From the NCBI RefSeq assembly GCF_902859735.1, contig NZ_CADIJY010000024.1, positions 1 through 50,470 of the forward strand: a stretch of DNA of 50,470 bases, given 5' to 3'. Shown here piece after piece: positions 26,406 through 35,911 of this stretch. Source of the DNA: Achromobacter aegrifaciens (GTDB lineage Bacteria > Pseudomonadota > Gammaproteobacteria > Burkholderiales > Burkholderiaceae_B). Made by a program: the position numbers and the translations under genes. The notes beneath the pieces were generated by a model. The model saw only the letters and a list, made by a program, of their open reading frames with translations. It ran no database searches and was not told the origin of the DNA. The first letter of the stretch is position 1; each line of letters opens with the position of its first letter.

Positions 26406-27542
26406 CTAATCTATGGACTTCACGGTCTGTACGGTCTGGGCGCTCGGGAACAGATTGCTGATGAAGCGGTTCCACCGCACCAGGGCCGCCGTATCCACGA
26501 ACACCACGTCTTTGGGTTGCAACTCGAACTTCTCCGCCACCGCAAGAGTCTGCGGCGATCCGGCGTTCAGGTGGAACACCAGCGGCGTCGCTTGCTCAGT
26601 GCTGCGCACAACGAATATTTGCGACGGATTCGAGGTCAGCTGGTTCGGTCCTCCGGCCAAGCCCAGCGCCTCGGTCAACGACATGCGTCCGTCACGCATC
26701 ACTGCCGCGGTGGGCAAGGTCACCTCGCCCATCACGAACACCTTGCTGTCATCGCGCGGCGTGACCCTGACGATGTCGCCGGACTTCAGCAGCACCTGGT
26801 TCAGGTCTTGGCCACGCTCGATCAGCGCAGGCACGTTCACGCGAGTACGGCGTCCGTCACGGATCACGTAGACTGCGCTGCGATCGCCCGTGGGCAGAAT
26901 GCCTCCGGCCCTGTTGATCGCTTCCAACAGGGTCATCGGGATATCGTTGATCGCGATTGCGCCCGGCGTCTTCACTTCGCCATCGACGTAAACACGCTTG
27001 CTGCGATATCCCAGAACGCGTACGGTGATCTGCGGATCCTGGATGTACTTGCTCGAACTATTCACTATGAGATTGCGCGCCTGAAGTTCCGTCAACCCGG
27101 CCACTTTCAGCAATCCCGCATAGGGAAATTGGATATATCCAGTGGATGAAACCGTATAGCCCGGAATGCCCGAGGCGGTGTCTCCAATGGCTAGTTCCGT
27201 TACCCCAGTCCCGATGGCGTAGGTTTGCGTCGGAAGGACGAGTTCAGGGTGATCCCACACTACGATCGAGAGGATGTCTCCGGGCCCGATCAGGTACGGC
27301 CCGGACTTGCCGTAGAGCTTGTCGACGCCTTCGTTGTCGAGCAATGCCTGGCGCGCGCGCTGGTCTTCAAGCACCAGCGACGGCGTGATTTCCTTGATTA
27401 CAGCCTTGGAGTTCGGATCCAGCGGATCCGCAAGTTGATTGGCGTCAAAGGTCATACCGGGAGACAAGGCGCAAGCGCCCAGCGAGGACACGAGCGCGAT
27501 AGCTGCTATGCCTCGGCTCAACGTTCCGAAAAATGTCGTCAT
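26406..27542 (-). CDS. Wza-like outer-membrane polysaccharide export lipoprotein
   Basis: The 378-residue protein would form the outer-membrane channel of the export machine. It has a lipoprotein signal ending in SLGAC (Cys at about 24). The polysaccharide-export domain starts at YLIGPGDILSIVVWDHPEL, and SLBB repeats follow (VLGYRSKRVYVDGEVKTPGAI and VFVMGEVTLPTAAVM). The C-terminal amphipathic segment RWNRFISNLFPSAQ fits the Wza alpha-helical barrel. The start at 27542 begins the signal; longer in-frame versions would add a hydrophilic tail. First gene of the minus-strand operon, divergent from the plus-strand sugar-assembly operon. Confidence 0.92.
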   Translation of the reverse strand: MTTFFGTLSRGIAAIALVSSLGACALSPGMTFDANQLADPLDPNSKAVIKEITPSLVLEDQRARQALLDNEGVDKLYGKSGPYLIGPGDILSIVVWDHPELVLPTQTYAIGTGVTELAIGDTASGIPGYTVSSTGYIQFPYAGLLKVAGLTELQARNLIVNSSSKYIQDPQITVRVLGYRSKRVYVDGEVKTPGAIAINDIPMTLLEAINRAGGILPTGDRSAVYVIRDGRRTRVNVPALIERGQDLNQVLLKSGDIVRVTPRDDSKVFVMGEVTLPTAAVMRDGRMSLTEALGLAGGPNQLTSNPSQIFVVRSTEQATPLVFHLNAGSPQTLAVAEKFELQPKDVVFVDTAALVRWNRFISNLFPSAQTVQTVKSID

Positions 27543-27784
27543 GGCAAATCCACTTGTGAATGACTTCGTTGCTTGGAGTGAGCCCGATGCGTAACGGGTT
27601 GCGACATTCCACTCTCTTTTCCTAGCCCCGCACATTCGACGGATGTCCTAAGCCTTCTCCTACATCGTTTGGAGGTTTCGGGTGCCTTGCGCACTCAATA
27701 AGATTTTGTCGGTAGCCACAAGCTTTGCGGCGGTGCACTGTCTTTGCCTTTCGCACGGCGGCTCCCCACGAACAGGAGTGCGCG
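27543..27784. promoter_or_regulatory. Divergent control region of the two exopolysaccharide operons
   Basis: The 242-bp gap between wza and the initiating transferase must hold promoters for both operons. It is less GC-rich than the genes. A TAAGAT box (27699-27704) could be a plus-strand -10 element, but no good -35 was found at the usual distance. A GGTAGC hexamer (27711-27716) recalls the core of an ops/RfaH element, too short to call. The plus-strand gene has a clear AGGAG ribosome site. Confidence 0.6.
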
Positions 27785-29194
27785 ATGGACCCGTCCCAAA
27801 CGGACACGTCGTCTAGATTCAGCGGAGCAAGCTATCTCTATCGCTTGCTCGATGCCGCGATCGTGATCGCCTGCGGCCTGACTGCCACCGGCTTGAAATT
27901 CTCGGACGATGCCTTGGCGGATCCTCCGCAGATCCATCTGTTCCTTGTGTATCTGTGCGGCCTGGGCGTGGTCGCCATATTCCCGGCCTTCCGCCTCTAT
28001 GTATCCTGGCGCGGCCGCCTGCTGACCGACCTGGTCGTGCGCAGCCTGGCGGCCTGGGCGCTGGTGTTCGCGCTGGGCATCTGCATCAGTTTTCTCATGC
28101 ACCAGACCGCGGCGATATCGCGCATATGGGCGGCTACGTGGTTCGGCATGTCGGCGCTGACGCTGGCCGGCTTACGCATTGCGGTCTACGCGATCCTGGG
28201 CGCGGCGCGCGACCGCGGGCTGGACCGCAAGCGCGTACTGCTGGTGGGCTTTGGCGCGCTGGGCCATGACCTGTGGCGCCGCGTCGAGCAATACCGCGGC
28301 GCGGGCTACGAAGTGGCGGGCATCTATGCCGAGCCCCATGAGAACCTGCCGCCGCAAGTCCGCCGCCTGCATGACCTGGACGAGCTGCATGGCTTCGTGC
28401 ATGAGCACAACGTCCGCGAGATCTGGATCGTGCTGCCGATGGAAGCGGGCCAGGAACTGCGCGAAGTCCTCTATCACCTGCGCAACGACCTGGTGGATAT
28501 CCGCTGGATTCCCGATGTCATGTCGATCCAGCTGCTGGGACACCGCATCGGCGAATTCCTGGGTCTGCCGGCCATACAGCTCAACAGCCTGCCGGCCGCC
28601 GGCGTGCGAGGCTGGGCCAAGGAACTCTTCGACCGCGGCTTCGCCTTCTGCGCGCTGATCGGGCTGTCGCCCGTGATGCTGACGGTGGCGATCCTGGTGA
28701 AGGCGACTTCGCGCGGCCCGGTGTTCTTCACCCAGCCTCGGCTGGGCGTGGACGGCAAGGTCTTCCATGTCTACAAGTTCCGCACCATGACAGTGCATCA
28801 GGAGCATGGCGTGGTCACCCAGGCCACGCGCAACGATGCCCGCGTCACGCGCATCGGCGGCTTCCTCAGGCGTACCAGCCTGGACGAACTGCCGCAGTTC
28901 CTGAATGTGCTGATGGGCGACATGTCGGTGGTGGGTCCGCGTCCGCACGCGCTGGAACACAACGAAATGTACAAGGACCTGGTGCAGCGCTACATGATGC
29001 GCCACCGCGTCAAGCCGGGCATCACGGGCTGGGCGCAGGTCAACGGCCTGCGCGGGCAGACGGACACGCTGCGCAAGATGAGCGACCGGGTCGAGTACGA
29101 CATCTACTACATCCAGCACTGGACGTTCAGGATGGACCTGCAGATCATCGCCCGCACGGCGTTGTCGGGATGGACGGGCCGCAATGTCTACTAA
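27785..29194 (+). CDS. Undecaprenyl-phosphate sugar-phosphate transferase (WcaJ-like)
   Basis: The 469-residue enzyme starts repeat-unit synthesis by moving a hexose-1-phosphate, probably glucose, to undecaprenyl phosphate. It has four N-terminal membrane segments (about 20-130) and a CoA-binding-like domain (VLLVGFGALGHDLW). A further membrane-anchoring helix is at about 280-305. The catalytic C-domain has FFTQPRLGVDGKVFHVYKFRTM, RRTSLDELPQFLNVLMGDMSVVGPRPH and KPGITGWAQVNGLRG, all hallmarks of this transferase class. The ATG at 27785 follows AGGAG. First gene of the plus-strand polysaccharide operon; its last 11 bp overlap the next gene. Confidence 0.92.
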   Translation: MDPSQTDTSSRFSGASYLYRLLDAAIVIACGLTATGLKFSDDALADPPQIHLFLVYLCGLGVVAIFPAFRLYVSWRGRLLTDLVVRSLAAWALVFALGICISFLMHQTAAISRIWAATWFGMSALTLAGLRIAVYAILGAARDRGLDRKRVLLVGFGALGHDLWRRVEQYRGAGYEVAGIYAEPHENLPPQVRRLHDLDELHGFVHEHNVREIWIVLPMEAGQELREVLYHLRNDLVDIRWIPDVMSIQLLGHRIGEFLGLPAIQLNSLPAAGVRGWAKELFDRGFAFCALIGLSPVMLTVAILVKATSRGPVFFTQPRLGVDGKVFHVYKFRTMTVHQEHGVVTQATRNDARVTRIGGFLRRTSLDELPQFLNVLMGDMSVVGPRPHALEHNEMYKDLVQRYMMRHRVKPGITGWAQVNGLRGQTDTLRKMSDRVEYDIYYIQHWTFRMDLQIIARTALSGWTGRNVY

Positions 29195-29693
29195 ACCCTT
29201 GGGATGGCCCGAGCAACGCAAGGCCGCGGCCCGCGACGGCTTGCTGGCGCAGGCGGAGTTCCGCCAGGCGGTAGAGATGTTGCCGCTGGTTTCCATCGAC
29301 CTGCTGCTGCGCGATGCCGCGGGCCGCTACCTGACCGGCCTGCGGGCCAATCCCCCGGCCCAGGGCGCCTGGTTCGTGCCGGGCGGACGGATCCGCAAGA
29401 ACGAGACCCTGCACGCCGCGCTGCGCCGCATCGCCCGCGACGAACTGGGCATCCCGGTCAGCGAGCTGGCCTGGACCCCGCGCGGCGTGTACGAACACTT
29501 CTATGGCACCAATTTTGCGGGTGAAGCCGGACGCTCCACCCACTACGTCGTCCTCGCCTATGAGGCCGAGCTTTCTTTGGACATTTCCAGCCTGCCCCAG
29601 GCCCAGCACCGCAGCTACCGCTGGCTGCCCGCGAAGGCCCTCGCCGCCGATCCCGGCGTGCACCCCTACACCCAGGCCTACTTCAAGGAGTGA
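29184..29693 (+). CDS. gmm: GDP-mannose mannosyl hydrolase (Gmm, Nudix fold)
   Basis: The 169-residue protein hydrolyses GDP-mannose or GDP-glucose to GDP and the free sugar. It has a Nudix fold with a modified box, GGRIRKNETLHAALRRIARDELGI. This lacks the canonical REUXEE glutamates, as in enteric Gmm/WcaH, where catalysis differs from other Nudix enzymes. LPLVSIDLLLRD and HYVVLAYE are family strands. It overlaps the upstream transferase gene by 11 bp and precedes manC by 5 bp. It may tune GDP-mannose/GDP-fucose flux inside the locus. Confidence 0.9.
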   Translation: MSTKPLGWPEQRKAAARDGLLAQAEFRQAVEMLPLVSIDLLLRDAAGRYLTGLRANPPAQGAWFVPGGRIRKNETLHAALRRIARDELGIPVSELAWTPRGVYEHFYGTNFAGEAGRSTHYVVLAYEAELSLDISSLPQAQHRSYRWLPAKALAADPGVHPYTQAYFKE

Positions 29694-29698
29694 GCGCC

Positions 29699-31129
29699 AT
29701 GACCAATCCCCCTCCCCCGTACCGGGCAGTCATACTCTGCGGCGGTTCAGGCTCGCGCCTGTGGCCGCTGTCGCGCGAGCTGCTGCCCAAGCAGTTCATC
29801 CGTTTGACCGATGACCGCAGCCTGCTGCAGAACACCCTGCTGCGGCTGGGTTCGGCGGATGCGCAGGCCCGGCCCACCCTGGTCTGCAACGACGCGCACC
29901 GCTATATCGCGGCGGAGCAGGCGCTGGAGCTGGGCATCAAGGACGTGGAAGTGATCCTGGAGCCTTTCGCGCGCAACACGGCGCCGGCAATCGCCGCGGC
30001 CACCCTGCGCGCCATGCGCGACGGCGAGGACCCGGTCATGCTGATCATGCCGTCGGACCACGTGCTGGAAGACGGCGAGGTACTGCGCGCCGCCTTCGCC
30101 GAAGCCTACAAGGCCGCCTTGCAAGGCGCCCTGGTGACCTTCGGCATCACGCCCACCGCGCCGCTCAGCGGCTACGGCTACATCCAGGCGGACGAGCCCG
30201 GCGTCATGGCCCCCGCCCGCCGCGTGCGCCGCTTCGTTGAAAAGCCCTCGCCCGAGGTGGCGCAGCGCTTCATCGATGATGGCGGCTATTACTGGAACAG
30301 CGGCATGTTCGCCTTCCAGGCCTCGGTATTCCTGTCGGAAATGGCGCGCCTGGCGCCCAAGATGCTGGAACAGGTGCAGGCGGCGGTGGCCATCGGACAT
30401 GGCGAGAATTCGCTTTTCCACCTGGACGGCCCGTCCTTCGAGGCCTGCCCCAGCGATTCCATGGACTACGCCATCATGGAGCGCACCGACAGCGCCGTGG
30501 TCATCCCGCTGGCCGCCTCGTGGAGCGATGTGGGCGCCTGGGACGCGGTCTGGGGTATCGCCCAGAAGACGGTGGAAGGCAACTCCACCACCGGCGACGT
30601 CATGGTGGAGGATTCGCGCAACTGCCTGATCCACTCCACCAGCCGGCTGGTGGCCTCGGTGGGCCTGGACGACATCGTCGTGATCGAAACCGCCGACGCC
30701 GTGCTGGTGGCGCACAAATCGCGCTCGCAGGACGTCAAGCGGCTGGTCGAGATCTTCAAGACGCAGCACCGCTCGGAACTGAACCATCACCGCGAAGTGC
30801 AGCGGCCTTGGGGATCCTACGACTCGGTCGGCCAGGGGCCGCGCTACCAGGTCAAGCGCATCACGGTGAAGCCCGGCGCGCGCCTGTCCTCACAGATGCA
30901 CCATCACCGGGCCGAGCATTGGATCGTGGTTTCGGGCACGGCGCGCATCTACAACGGCGACAAGCAATACCTGCTGACCGAGAACCAGTCGACCTACATC
31001 CCGCTGGGCGAGATCCACAGCCTGGAGAACCCGGGAAAGATCCCGCTGGAAATCATCGAGGTGCAATCGGGCGCCTACCTGGGTGAAGACGACATCGTCA
31101 GATTCCAGGACATGTATGGCCGGGTCTGA
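29699..31129 (+). CDS. manC: Mannose-1-phosphate guanylyltransferase / mannose-6-phosphate isomerase
   Basis: The 476-residue bifunctional enzyme makes GDP-mannose from mannose 1-phosphate and GTP, and its C-terminal cupin can isomerise fructose 6-phosphate to mannose 6-phosphate. It shows LCGGSGSRLWPLSRELLPKQF (nucleotide site), FVEKP, YYWNSGMFAF and the metal-binding cupin stretch with HHHRAEHWIVVSGTA. The length is that of the ManC/AlgA class. Together with the mutase it supplies GDP-mannose for Gmd. It begins at an ATG 5 bp after gmm, although a GTG 9 bp upstream is also in frame. Confidence 0.94.
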   Translation: MTNPPPPYRAVILCGGSGSRLWPLSRELLPKQFIRLTDDRSLLQNTLLRLGSADAQARPTLVCNDAHRYIAAEQALELGIKDVEVILEPFARNTAPAIAAATLRAMRDGEDPVMLIMPSDHVLEDGEVLRAAFAEAYKAALQGALVTFGITPTAPLSGYGYIQADEPGVMAPARRVRRFVEKPSPEVAQRFIDDGGYYWNSGMFAFQASVFLSEMARLAPKMLEQVQAAVAIGHGENSLFHLDGPSFEACPSDSMDYAIMERTDSAVVIPLAASWSDVGAWDAVWGIAQKTVEGNSTTGDVMVEDSRNCLIHSTSRLVASVGLDDIVVIETADAVLVAHKSRSQDVKRLVEIFKTQHRSELNHHREVQRPWGSYDSVGQGPRYQVKRITVKPGARLSSQMHHHRAEHWIVVSGTARIYNGDKQYLLTENQSTYIPLGEIHSLENPGKIPLEIIEVQSGAYLGEDDIVRFQDMYGRV

Positions 31130-31526
31130 AAAAGAGGTGCCCCCGCCCTTCTTCAGACCGGGCATGGCCCGGATCTGCCTGCCGCTTGCCGGGCTGTTCT
31201 TCGCCGTACTGGTAACGATAGGCAACCTGCCGGGCCTGGCCGCCGAGATGTCGGACGCCTTTGGGGACAAGCGTCTGCATCTTGCGGCTTACGCCTTCCT
31301 GACCACGTTGATCTATTTCTCGGTCAACCGGCGCCCGGCGCTGACGGCCTTGGTGGCGATTGCCATGCTGGGTGCGCTGGATGAAGCAATCCAGTCCCTT
31401 TTTCCCTATCGACAGGCTGAATTATTAGACCTTTTGGCCGATATCTCAGCGGCTGGTGCAACAGTAATCTCATTGCACATTGGTACCGCAGCCTTCGGCT
31501 CCTTTCGTGCAGTCACTAAGTCTTAA
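31116..31526 (+). CDS. VanZ-like membrane protein in the polysaccharide operon
   Basis: A small protein of about 136 residues, with four hydrophobic stretches. It shows the VanZ-type pattern [19 protein letters not shown] followed by [21 protein letters not shown] (D-E-x-x-Q and P-x-R-x-x-x-x-D). VanZ-like proteins are poorly understood; some affect glycopeptide tolerance. The start is uncertain: an ATG at 31116 lies inside the end of manC, and an ATG at 31164 is also possible. Placement between manC and gmd suggests a role in handling the polymer or lipid carrier, but this is an inference. Confidence 0.7.
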   Translation: MAGSEKEVPPPFFRPGMARICLPLAGLFFAVLVTIGNLPGLAAEMSDAFGDKRLHLAAYAFLTTLIYFSVNRRPALTALVAIAMLGALDEAIQSLFPYRQAELLDLLADISAAGATVISLHIGTAAFGSFRAVTKS

Positions 31527-31536
31527 GGATACAACC

Positions 31537-32646
31537 ATGCCAAAACGGGCACTGATTACCGGCGTTACTGGCCAAGACGGGGCCTATCTGGCGGAGTTTC
31601 TGCTGGCCAAGGGCTATGAGGTCCACGGCATCAAGCGGCGTGCTTCGCTGTTCAATACCGCCCGGATCGACCATCTGTACCAGGATCCGCATGACCAGCC
31701 CCGCAATTTCGTGCTGCATCACGGCGACATGACCGACTCTTGCAGCCTGATCCGCATCGTGCAGTCGGTGCAGCCCGACGAGATCTACAACCTGGCCGCC
31801 CAAAGCCATGTCGGCGTCTCGTTCGAGGAACCCGAATACACGGCCAACGCCGACGGCCTGGGCACCCTGCGTCTCCTGGAAGCCATCCGCATCCTGAAAC
31901 TGGAGAACAAGGCCCGCTTCTACCAGGCCTCCACCTCCGAGCTGTATGGCCTGGTGCAAGAGACGCCGCAAAAGGAAACCACGCCGTTCTATCCGCGCAG
32001 CCCGTATGCGGCGGCCAAGCTGTACGCCTACTGGATCAGCGTGAATTACCGCGAAGCCTATGGCATGTATGCCTGCAACGGCATCCTGTTCAACCACGAA
32101 TCGCCCAAGCGCGGCGAGACCTTCGTCACGCGCAAGATCACCCGCGGCCTGGCCCGCATCGTGCTCGGCCTGCAGGAATGCCTGTACCTGGGCAACCTGT
32201 CCGCCCTGCGCGACTGGGGCCACGCCCGCGACTACGTCGAAATGCAATGGCTGATGCTGCAGCAGGACACGCCCGAGGACTACGTCATCGCGACCGGCAT
32301 GCAATACAGCGTGCGCGAATTCATCAATACCGCCGCGCGCGAGCTGGGCATCCTGCTGGCCTGGGAAGGCGAAGGACTGGAAGAGACCGCCACCGTGCTG
32401 TTCTCGCCGGTCCATGACGTCAAGCCCGGCCAGGTCATCGTCCGGGTGGATCCGCGCTACTTCCGCCCGACGGAAGTGGAGACCCTGCTGGGCGATCCGA
32501 CCAAGGCGCGCGAAAAGCTGGGATGGTCGCCCCGCACCTCCTTCGCGCAACTGGTCAAGGAAATGGTCGAGAGCGATCTGCGCGACGCCCGGCGCGATGC
32601 GCTGGTCGAGCAGAACGGCTACGAAATCTACGCCTACAAGGAGTAG
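31537..32646 (+). CDS. gmd: GDP-mannose 4,6-dehydratase
   Basis: The 369-residue enzyme converts GDP-D-mannose to GDP-4-keto-6-deoxymannose, the first step to GDP-L-fucose. It has the NADP fold [19 protein letters not shown] (about 4-22), the catalytic block [34 protein letters not shown] with Tyr and Lys, and the long stretch [19 protein letters not shown], a Gmd fingerprint. The ATG at 31537 follows AAGGA. It is directly followed by fcl, which acts on its product. Family length and motifs are fully intact. Confidence 0.96.
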   Translation: MPKRALITGVTGQDGAYLAEFLLAKGYEVHGIKRRASLFNTARIDHLYQDPHDQPRNFVLHHGDMTDSCSLIRIVQSVQPDEIYNLAAQSHVGVSFEEPEYTANADGLGTLRLLEAIRILKLENKARFYQASTSELYGLVQETPQKETTPFYPRSPYAAAKLYAYWISVNYREAYGMYACNGILFNHESPKRGETFVTRKITRGLARIVLGLQECLYLGNLSALRDWGHARDYVEMQWLMLQQDTPEDYVIATGMQYSVREFINTAARELGILLAWEGEGLEETATVLFSPVHDVKPGQVIVRVDPRYFRPTEVETLLGDPTKAREKLGWSPRTSFAQLVKEMVESDLRDARRDALVEQNGYEIYAYKE

Positions 32647-32652
32647 CACGAC

Positions 32653-33606
32653 ATGACGAACCTGGAGCAACGCGTCTTCGTCGCCGGCCACCGCGGCATG
32701 GTGGGCGCCGCGATCACCCGCGAGCTGCAACGCCGCGGGTACCGCAACGTGCTGACCCGCGGCCGGGAAGAGCTGGATCTGGAAAACCAGAATCAGGTCA
32801 ACCGCTTCTTCTCGACCACGCCGGTCGACGTGGTGTACCTGGCCGCGGCCAAGGTGGGCGGCATCCTCGCCAACCAGACGCATCCGGTGGAGTTCCTGTA
32901 CAAGAACCTGATGATCCAGTGCAACGTGATCCGCGCCGCGTATGCGGCCGGCGTGCGCAAGCTGCTGTTTCTGGGTTCGTCATGCATCTATCCGCGCGAA
33001 GCTCCTCAGCCGATCCGCGAGGACGCCTTGCTGACGGGGCCGCTGGAGGCGACCAACGAGCCCTACGCCATCGCCAAGATCGCGGGCCTGAAGCTGTGCG
33101 AGGCCTATCAGCGCGAATTCGGCGCGCGCTTCATCTGCGCCATGCCGACCAATCTGTATGGCCAGCATGACAACTACGACCTGCAAAGCAGCCACGTGCT
33201 GCCCGCGCTGATCCGCAAATTCCACGAAGGGCGGGAATCTGGCCAGGAAAGCGTGAGCATCTGGGGCACCGGCGCGCCGCTGCGGGAGTTCCTGTACGTG
33301 GACGACCTGGCCCAGGCCTGCGTCATGCTGATGGAGCATCCGCAGGCGGAAGGCATCTACAACATCGGCGCCGGGCAGGACATCTCGATCGCCGACCTGG
33401 CCAGGCTGGTGGCCCGCGTGGTCGGCTACGAGGGCAACATCGTCTACGACAGCAGCAAGCCCGACGGCACGCCGCGCAAGCTGATGGACTCGGCCCGCAT
33501 GCAGGCGCTGGGCTGGAAACCGGAGATCTCACTGACGCATGGCATCACGCTGGCCTACGGGCACTTCCTGCGTGAACGCACCCAGCATGCGCTGCCCGTG
33601 GCCTGA
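32653..33606 (+). CDS. fcl: GDP-L-fucose synthase
   Basis: The 317-residue epimerase/reductase makes GDP-L-fucose from the Gmd product using NADPH. The opening [19 protein letters not shown], the catalytic [11 protein letters not shown] and the [15 protein letters not shown] Tyr-Lys pair are typical of GMER/Wca[25 protein letters not shown] is a further fingerprint. It starts 6 bp after gmd. With gmd this proves that the polymer can carry L-fucose. Confidence 0.95.
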   Translation: MTNLEQRVFVAGHRGMVGAAITRELQRRGYRNVLTRGREELDLENQNQVNRFFSTTPVDVVYLAAAKVGGILANQTHPVEFLYKNLMIQCNVIRAAYAAGVRKLLFLGSSCIYPREAPQPIREDALLTGPLEATNEPYAIAKIAGLKLCEAYQREFGARFICAMPTNLYGQHDNYDLQSSHVLPALIRKFHEGRESGQESVSIWGTGAPLREFLYVDDLAQACVMLMEHPQAEGIYNIGAGQDISIADLARLVARVVGYEGNIVYDSSKPDGTPRKLMDSARMQALGWKPEISLTHGITLAYGHFLRERTQHALPVA

Positions 33607-33644
33607 CGGCCTCGCCAGAACCCCTATGCCCACAGGCCCCAGCC

Positions 33645-34961
33645 ATGTTCGGATTCCTGAGGAAACACATCGCCGGCAATGCCTCCTTCTGGGGGCTGGT
33701 GGAGTATGGCATCGGCCCCGTCGCGGCGCTGGTGGCCTTGCCCATCCTGTTCCGGCAGCTGGGAACGGTGGGCTTCGGCCAGTACTCGATGATCATCGCC
33801 CTGGCCGGCTTCGGCAATGCCGCCAACCTGGGCGCGGCGGTGACGGCGACCAAGCTGGTTTCCGAACGCATGCACGAACCGGGCGGCGCCTATCGCGCAG
33901 CCGGCGTAAGCATGTCGCTGATCGGCTGCGCGCTGGGGGTCGTGACCCTGGCCGCAGTGCTGCTGTGGGGAGTGGTGGGCCTGGGCTGGCCGGCGGCCAC
34001 CTTCGGCGGCGTGGCGGTGACGATGCTTGCCATGCCCGCCCTGGCCATCTACCTGACGCAGCAATATGACCAACTGTTTTCCGGATGCCTGAAAGGGCGT
34101 GAAGACTTCCGCGCCACGGCGCTGTGCGAGGTCTTCAGCCGCACCGGCACGATGGGGCTGGCTTGCGCCACGGCCTGGCTGACGGCCTCCCCCACCTGGA
34201 CCGGCCTGGCGCAGGCGCTGGGACTCCTGATCGCGGGCAGCGTGAAGATGCGCGTATTCGCGCGCACCTATGGACGCATCCTGGTGCGCCCGGTGCGCGA
34301 CCGCGCCGCCATGATGGACGCCTTCCGCTTCTCCCGCTGGTCCTGGCTGAACAGCCTGAGCGCCCTGGCCTTCGGTTCGGTGGACAGGGTGCTGGTCGGC
34401 AGTCTCATGGGTCCGGCGGCGCTGGCCATCTACACGGTCGGCGTGCAGGTCGGCCAGATCATCCATACCGCGTCGGTCGCGATCTTCCAGAAGGCCATGC
34501 CGCGCGTCACCCGCCTGTCGGTTTCGCCGCCCTATCCGGGCGCCGTCGAACGCGAGATCCGCCGCATGATGCTGTGGAACCTGGCGCTGTCGGCCAGCGC
34601 CACGCTGGCGGTGCTGGCGGTCAGTCATCCGCTTCTGAACCTGCTGCTGGGGGACAACGTCGCCAGCGGCCATCTGGGCACCTTCCAGTTGCTGATCGTG
34701 GCCTCCGGGCTGCTGTCCTTGAACGCCGCAGCGCACTTTTCCCTGCTGGGCCTGGGCAATTCGCGCGCCGTCGCCATCCTGAACGGCCTGGGCGGCCTGG
34801 CGATGCTGTGCGTCATGGCGGGACTGGTACACGCGGCGGGGGAACACGCCGCGGCATGGGGCCGCATGGCCTACGCGGCGATCACGCTGGCCGGCGTGGC
34901 CCTCGCCATCCGTCAATCCCGCCCAGAATTTCCGGGCGCCTTGCCTGCGGCCACCCGTTAA
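33645..34961 (+). CDS. Wzx-like polysaccharide flippase
   Basis: This 438-residue protein has about 12 membrane segments. It starts with a helix that has the family's GLVEYGIGPVAALVALPILFRQLG pattern, and GFGQYSMI fits the flippase family of the MATE/MVF fold. The central SVDRVLVGSLMGPAALAIYTVGVQV stretch is common in Wzx proteins. It would move the lipid-linked repeat unit from the inner to the outer face of the cytoplasmic membrane. Sequence conservation in this family is low, so the call rests on membrane layout, length and its place beside a Wzy-like gene. Confidence 0.82.
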   Translation: MFGFLRKHIAGNASFWGLVEYGIGPVAALVALPILFRQLGTVGFGQYSMIIALAGFGNAANLGAAVTATKLVSERMHEPGGAYRAAGVSMSLIGCALGVVTLAAVLLWGVVGLGWPAATFGGVAVTMLAMPALAIYLTQQYDQLFSGCLKGREDFRATALCEVFSRTGTMGLACATAWLTASPTWTGLAQALGLLIAGSVKMRVFARTYGRILVRPVRDRAAMMDAFRFSRWSWLNSLSALAFGSVDRVLVGSLMGPAALAIYTVGVQVGQIIHTASVAIFQKAMPRVTRLSVSPPYPGAVEREIRRMMLWNLALSASATLAVLAVSHPLLNLLLGDNVASGHLGTFQLLIVASGLLSLNAAAHFSLLGLGNSRAVAILNGLGGLAMLCVMAGLVHAAGEHAAAWGRMAYAAITLAGVALAIRQSRPEFPGALPAATR

Positions 34962-34981
34962 CTCATATGCTGAGGTCCTAC

Positions 34982-35884
34982 ATGCGCAAGCGTCATAACG
35001 AGTATTCACGTCAGCTCATCGACTTCGTCCGCGAGTTGCGGCCGCCGGCGCCGATTGCCGGCAGCCTGTTGCCGAAAGTGACCATCGTTACCCCCTCGTT
35101 CAACCAGGCCCGCTTCCTGGAGCGCACCATCCTGTCCGTGCTGAACCAGGGCTATCCGCGGCTGGAGTACATCATCATCGACGGCGGCTCCACCGACGGC
35201 AGCGTGGACATCATCCGCAAGTATGAGCGCTACCTGACGTACTGGGAGAGCACGCCCGACCGCGGCCAGTCGCATGCCATCAACAAGGGCTTCGAACGCG
35301 CCACCGGCGACTATGTGGGCTGGCAAAACTCCGACGACCTGTACTTCCCCGGCGCCTTGCGCAAGCTGGGCGCGGCCGCCTCCAAGGGACGCGCGCCCAT
35401 CGTCAGCGGCAACCTGTTCGTGGCGGACGCCGACAACAAGATCTTCCGCAAGATCCATTACACGCCGGTCAACCGCGGCACGCTGACGGTGGTGAAGGCG
35501 TCCATCCCGAACCAGTCCGCGATCTTCCGCCGCGACCTGCTGCAGAAGTACGGGCTCCTGCAGGAGAGCATGCGCTACTGCATGGACCTGGAGCTGTGGA
35601 GCCGGCTGCTGCGCGAAGGCAAGAACCTGATCGTCCCGGACGCAATGGGCGTGTACACCGCCCATGACGAAACCAAGACGGCGCTGATGCAGGACGTGCT
35701 GCTCGAAGAGCGCGAGCAGATCGTCTCGCGCATCCGCCGCACGGAGCCGGGCCTGGGCAAGCTGTTCGAACTGTCGTGCCGGGCGTCCAAGGTGGCCGCC
35801 CACGCGCGGCAGGGCGACCTGTCCTATCTGTTCGAAAAGCTGACCACCAGGATTTTCGGACGAGACGACTGGGCTTCGCACTAG
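34982..35884 (+). CDS. Glycosyltransferase family 2
   Basis: The 300-residue inverting GT-A transferase has PKVTIVTPSFNQARFLERTI (about 28-47), IIDGGSTDGSVDII, and the DxD-like NSDDLYFPGALR. The cytoplasmic enzyme would add one sugar to the lipid-linked repeat unit; the sugar is not visible from sequence. The ATG at 34982 has TGAGG before it and is preferred to the ATG 15 bp upstream, which has no ribosome site. It follows the flippase gene with a short gap. Confidence 0.86.
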   Translation: MRKRHNEYSRQLIDFVRELRPPAPIAGSLLPKVTIVTPSFNQARFLERTILSVLNQGYPRLEYIIIDGGSTDGSVDIIRKYERYLTYWESTPDRGQSHAINKGFERATGDYVGWQNSDDLYFPGALRKLGAAASKGRAPIVSGNLFVADADNKIFRKIHYTPVNRGTLTVVKASIPNQSAIFRRDLLQKYGLLQESMRYCMDLELWSRLLREGKNLIVPDAMGVYTAHDETKTALMQDVLLEEREQIVSRIRRTEPGLGKLFELSCRASKVAAHARQGDLSYLFEKLTTRIFGRDDWASH

Positions 35885-35911
35885 CGCCTGTCCATACCGG
35901 GAAGAGCCACA

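Noticed and set aside
27705-27745. Possible JUMPstart/ops (RfaH) element before the WcaJ-like gene
   Set aside because: Only GGTAGC and a GCGGCGG stretch match; the full ops core and its hairpin are absent.
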